Part shown: piece after piece, positions 5,029-5,778 of the stretch
Layout: every line of letters begins with the position of its first letter
How positions within the stretch are numbered: position 1 is the first letter of the stretch
DNA from: an uncultured Bacillota bacterium
Lineage (GTDB): Bacteria > Bacillota > JAAYKD01
Assembly (NCBI GenBank): GCA_937897315.1
Contig: CALCNS010000283.1
Location: 1 to 5,778 of the forward strand
Length of the DNA: 5,778 nucleotides
Reading direction: 5' to 3'
Translations under genes and position numbers: made by a program
The notes under the pieces: model-generated
Seen by the model: only the letters and a program-made list of their open reading frames with translations
What the model was told of the DNA's origin: nothing
Database searches by the model: none

Positions 5029-5778
5029 CATAATTCTCTTGCTCCAGGTCCGAAACGTGCTTGATAAAAATCCGGTTCAAGGCCTATGGTGTTCACGAAT
5101 TTCAGCTGTACATGCTGCCGAAAGGACGAAACAGCGCTTTTTTGCATAAGATGGATGGTGCAACCACCGAAACCTGCCCCAGTCATGCGGGAACCCAAAA
5201 CCCCGTCCACTTCTTGAGCTGCTTCCACCAAACAGTCGAGTGCTTCTCCTGTCACCTGATAATCGGAACGCAAGGATGCATGAGACTTCAGCATCAATGT
5301 TCCGAATCGTTCAGCGTCCCTTTCTTGCAACGCTTGAACAGCCATGAGAACTCTTTGGTTTTCTGTTATCACATGATGTGCTCTTCGGTAAAGCAGTGAA
5401 TCTGCAAAAAGGGATTTACCGGAATGCAGGGCATCAACCGAGGCTTGGCACAAGTGTGTTAGTTGTGGGTTTTGCTGTTGCAGAAGTTTTAATGCTTGTT
5501 GGCATTCAGCTAGGCGCTGGTTATAAGGGCTATGCAATAAGGATCGCGGCATATTGCTGTTCACGATCATGAATACCATAGTAGGAAAATTGATTGAAAT
5601 CGCGTTTGATTTTAACGTTTCACAATGGAGAAGCATTGCATGGTCTGCCTGCCCACAGGCGGAAGCAAATTGGTCCATAATCCCACACGATACACCAATC
5701 AAATCTCGCTCCGCTGCTTGGCACAGCTGAGCTGATTGAAGGGGAGTGTGCCCAAGCTCAAAGAGCCGGTTCAAGGCA
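5028..5778 (-). CDS. galK: Galactokinase, C-terminal part (5' end outside window)
   Basis: Galactokinase phosphorylates galactose at C1 with ATP, the committed step of the Leloir pathway in the cytosol. About 249 C-terminal residues are present out of a usual 385-400. The coding frame continues past the right edge (Ala-Leu-Asn-Arg-Leu-Phe), and TTG 5774 is an internal Leu codon rather than a start. The GHMP-kinase features seen are GVSCGIMDQFASACG with the catalytic Asp (codon 5673-5675), NSNMPRSLLHSPYNQRLAEC, and the glycine-rich motif 3, GSRMTGAGFGGCTIHL (about 5148-5195). The GRTNLIGEHTDY-type sugar-binding signature should lie beyond the window. The TGA stop (5028-5030) abuts the recombinase ribosome site. 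The frame is intact across what is visible, so the gene looks functional. Partner genes such as galT or galE are not in view. Confidence 0.96.
   Translation of the reverse strand, partial: ALNRLFELGHTPLQSAQLCQAAERDLIGVSCGIMDQFASACGQADHAMLLHCETLKSNAISINFPTMVFMIVNSNMPRSLLHSPYNQRLAECQQALKLLQQQNPQLTHLCQASVDALHSGKSLFADSLLYRRAHHVITENQRVLMAVQALQERDAERFGTLMLKSHASLRSDYQVTGEALDCLVEAAQEVDGVLGSRMTGAGFGGCTIHLMQKSAVSSFRQHVQLKFVNTIGLEPDFYQARFGPGAREL

Noticed and set aside
5029..5031. Recombinase start at ATG 5031 in an ATGA overlap with galK
   Set aside because: The six extra codons are themselves the AAGGAGGTG ribosome site for ATG 5013; only a weak GGAG lies 10 nt before 5031. It remains a minor alternative.
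5772..5774. TTG 5774 as the start of a short galactokinase
   Set aside because: The sequence aligns with the interior of galactokinases and the frame continues to the window edge as Ala-Leu-Asn, so this is a truncation by the window and not a short gene.

Overview
The window looks like one end of an Illumina-assembled contig from a Gram-positive bacterium, most likely Bacillota (Bacilli-like). This rests on very strong Shine-Dalgarno sequences (AAGGAGGTG, GAGGTGATC, AAGGAGGG), a TTGTCA-17-TATAAT sigma-A type promoter, GTG/TTG and probably CTG starts, compact hairpin terminators with T-tracts, and the character of the proteins. I cannot name a genus. Bases 1-47 are not genomic: they match the 3' part of the Illumina P5/Read-1 universal adapter, so the genome starts at about base 48.

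Left part (48-2045): a short unrecognised plus-strand gene, possibly the 3' end of a longer one, ends at 341. It faces a minus-strand DUF454/YbaN-type small membrane protein gene (403-789), with a shared hairpin terminator between them. The 151-bp region 790-940 carries back-to-back promoters. They drive the DUF454 gene leftward and, rightward, a 350-residue single-pass membrane protein (941-1993) with an N-terminal SHOCT-like motif and a large C-terminal domain I do not recognise. A perfect 13-bp hairpin at 2011-2041 closes this gene and the leftward operon that faces it.

Right part (2045-5778): a tight leftward operon, read from the right edge. The order is galactokinase (galK, N-terminal part outside the window), a XerC/XerD-type tyrosine recombinase with all six catalytic residues, a small two-helix membrane protein with a C-terminal zinc ribbon, and a 519-residue serine beta-lactamase-like hydrolase. 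Gaps are 15 bp or less, and the zinc-ribbon gene probably starts at a CTG codon inside the end of the recombinase gene. The four genes are therefore probably co-transcribed from a promoter beyond the window, although no biochemical link among them is obvious.

I see no CRISPR array, tRNA, rRNA, insertion sequence or recombinase attachment site. No non-coding stretch exceeds about 150 bases. The nearest things to something undescribed are the SHOCT-membrane-sensor protein and the galK/recombinase/zinc-ribbon/hydrolase gene set. Neither can be shown to be a new system from this sequence alone.
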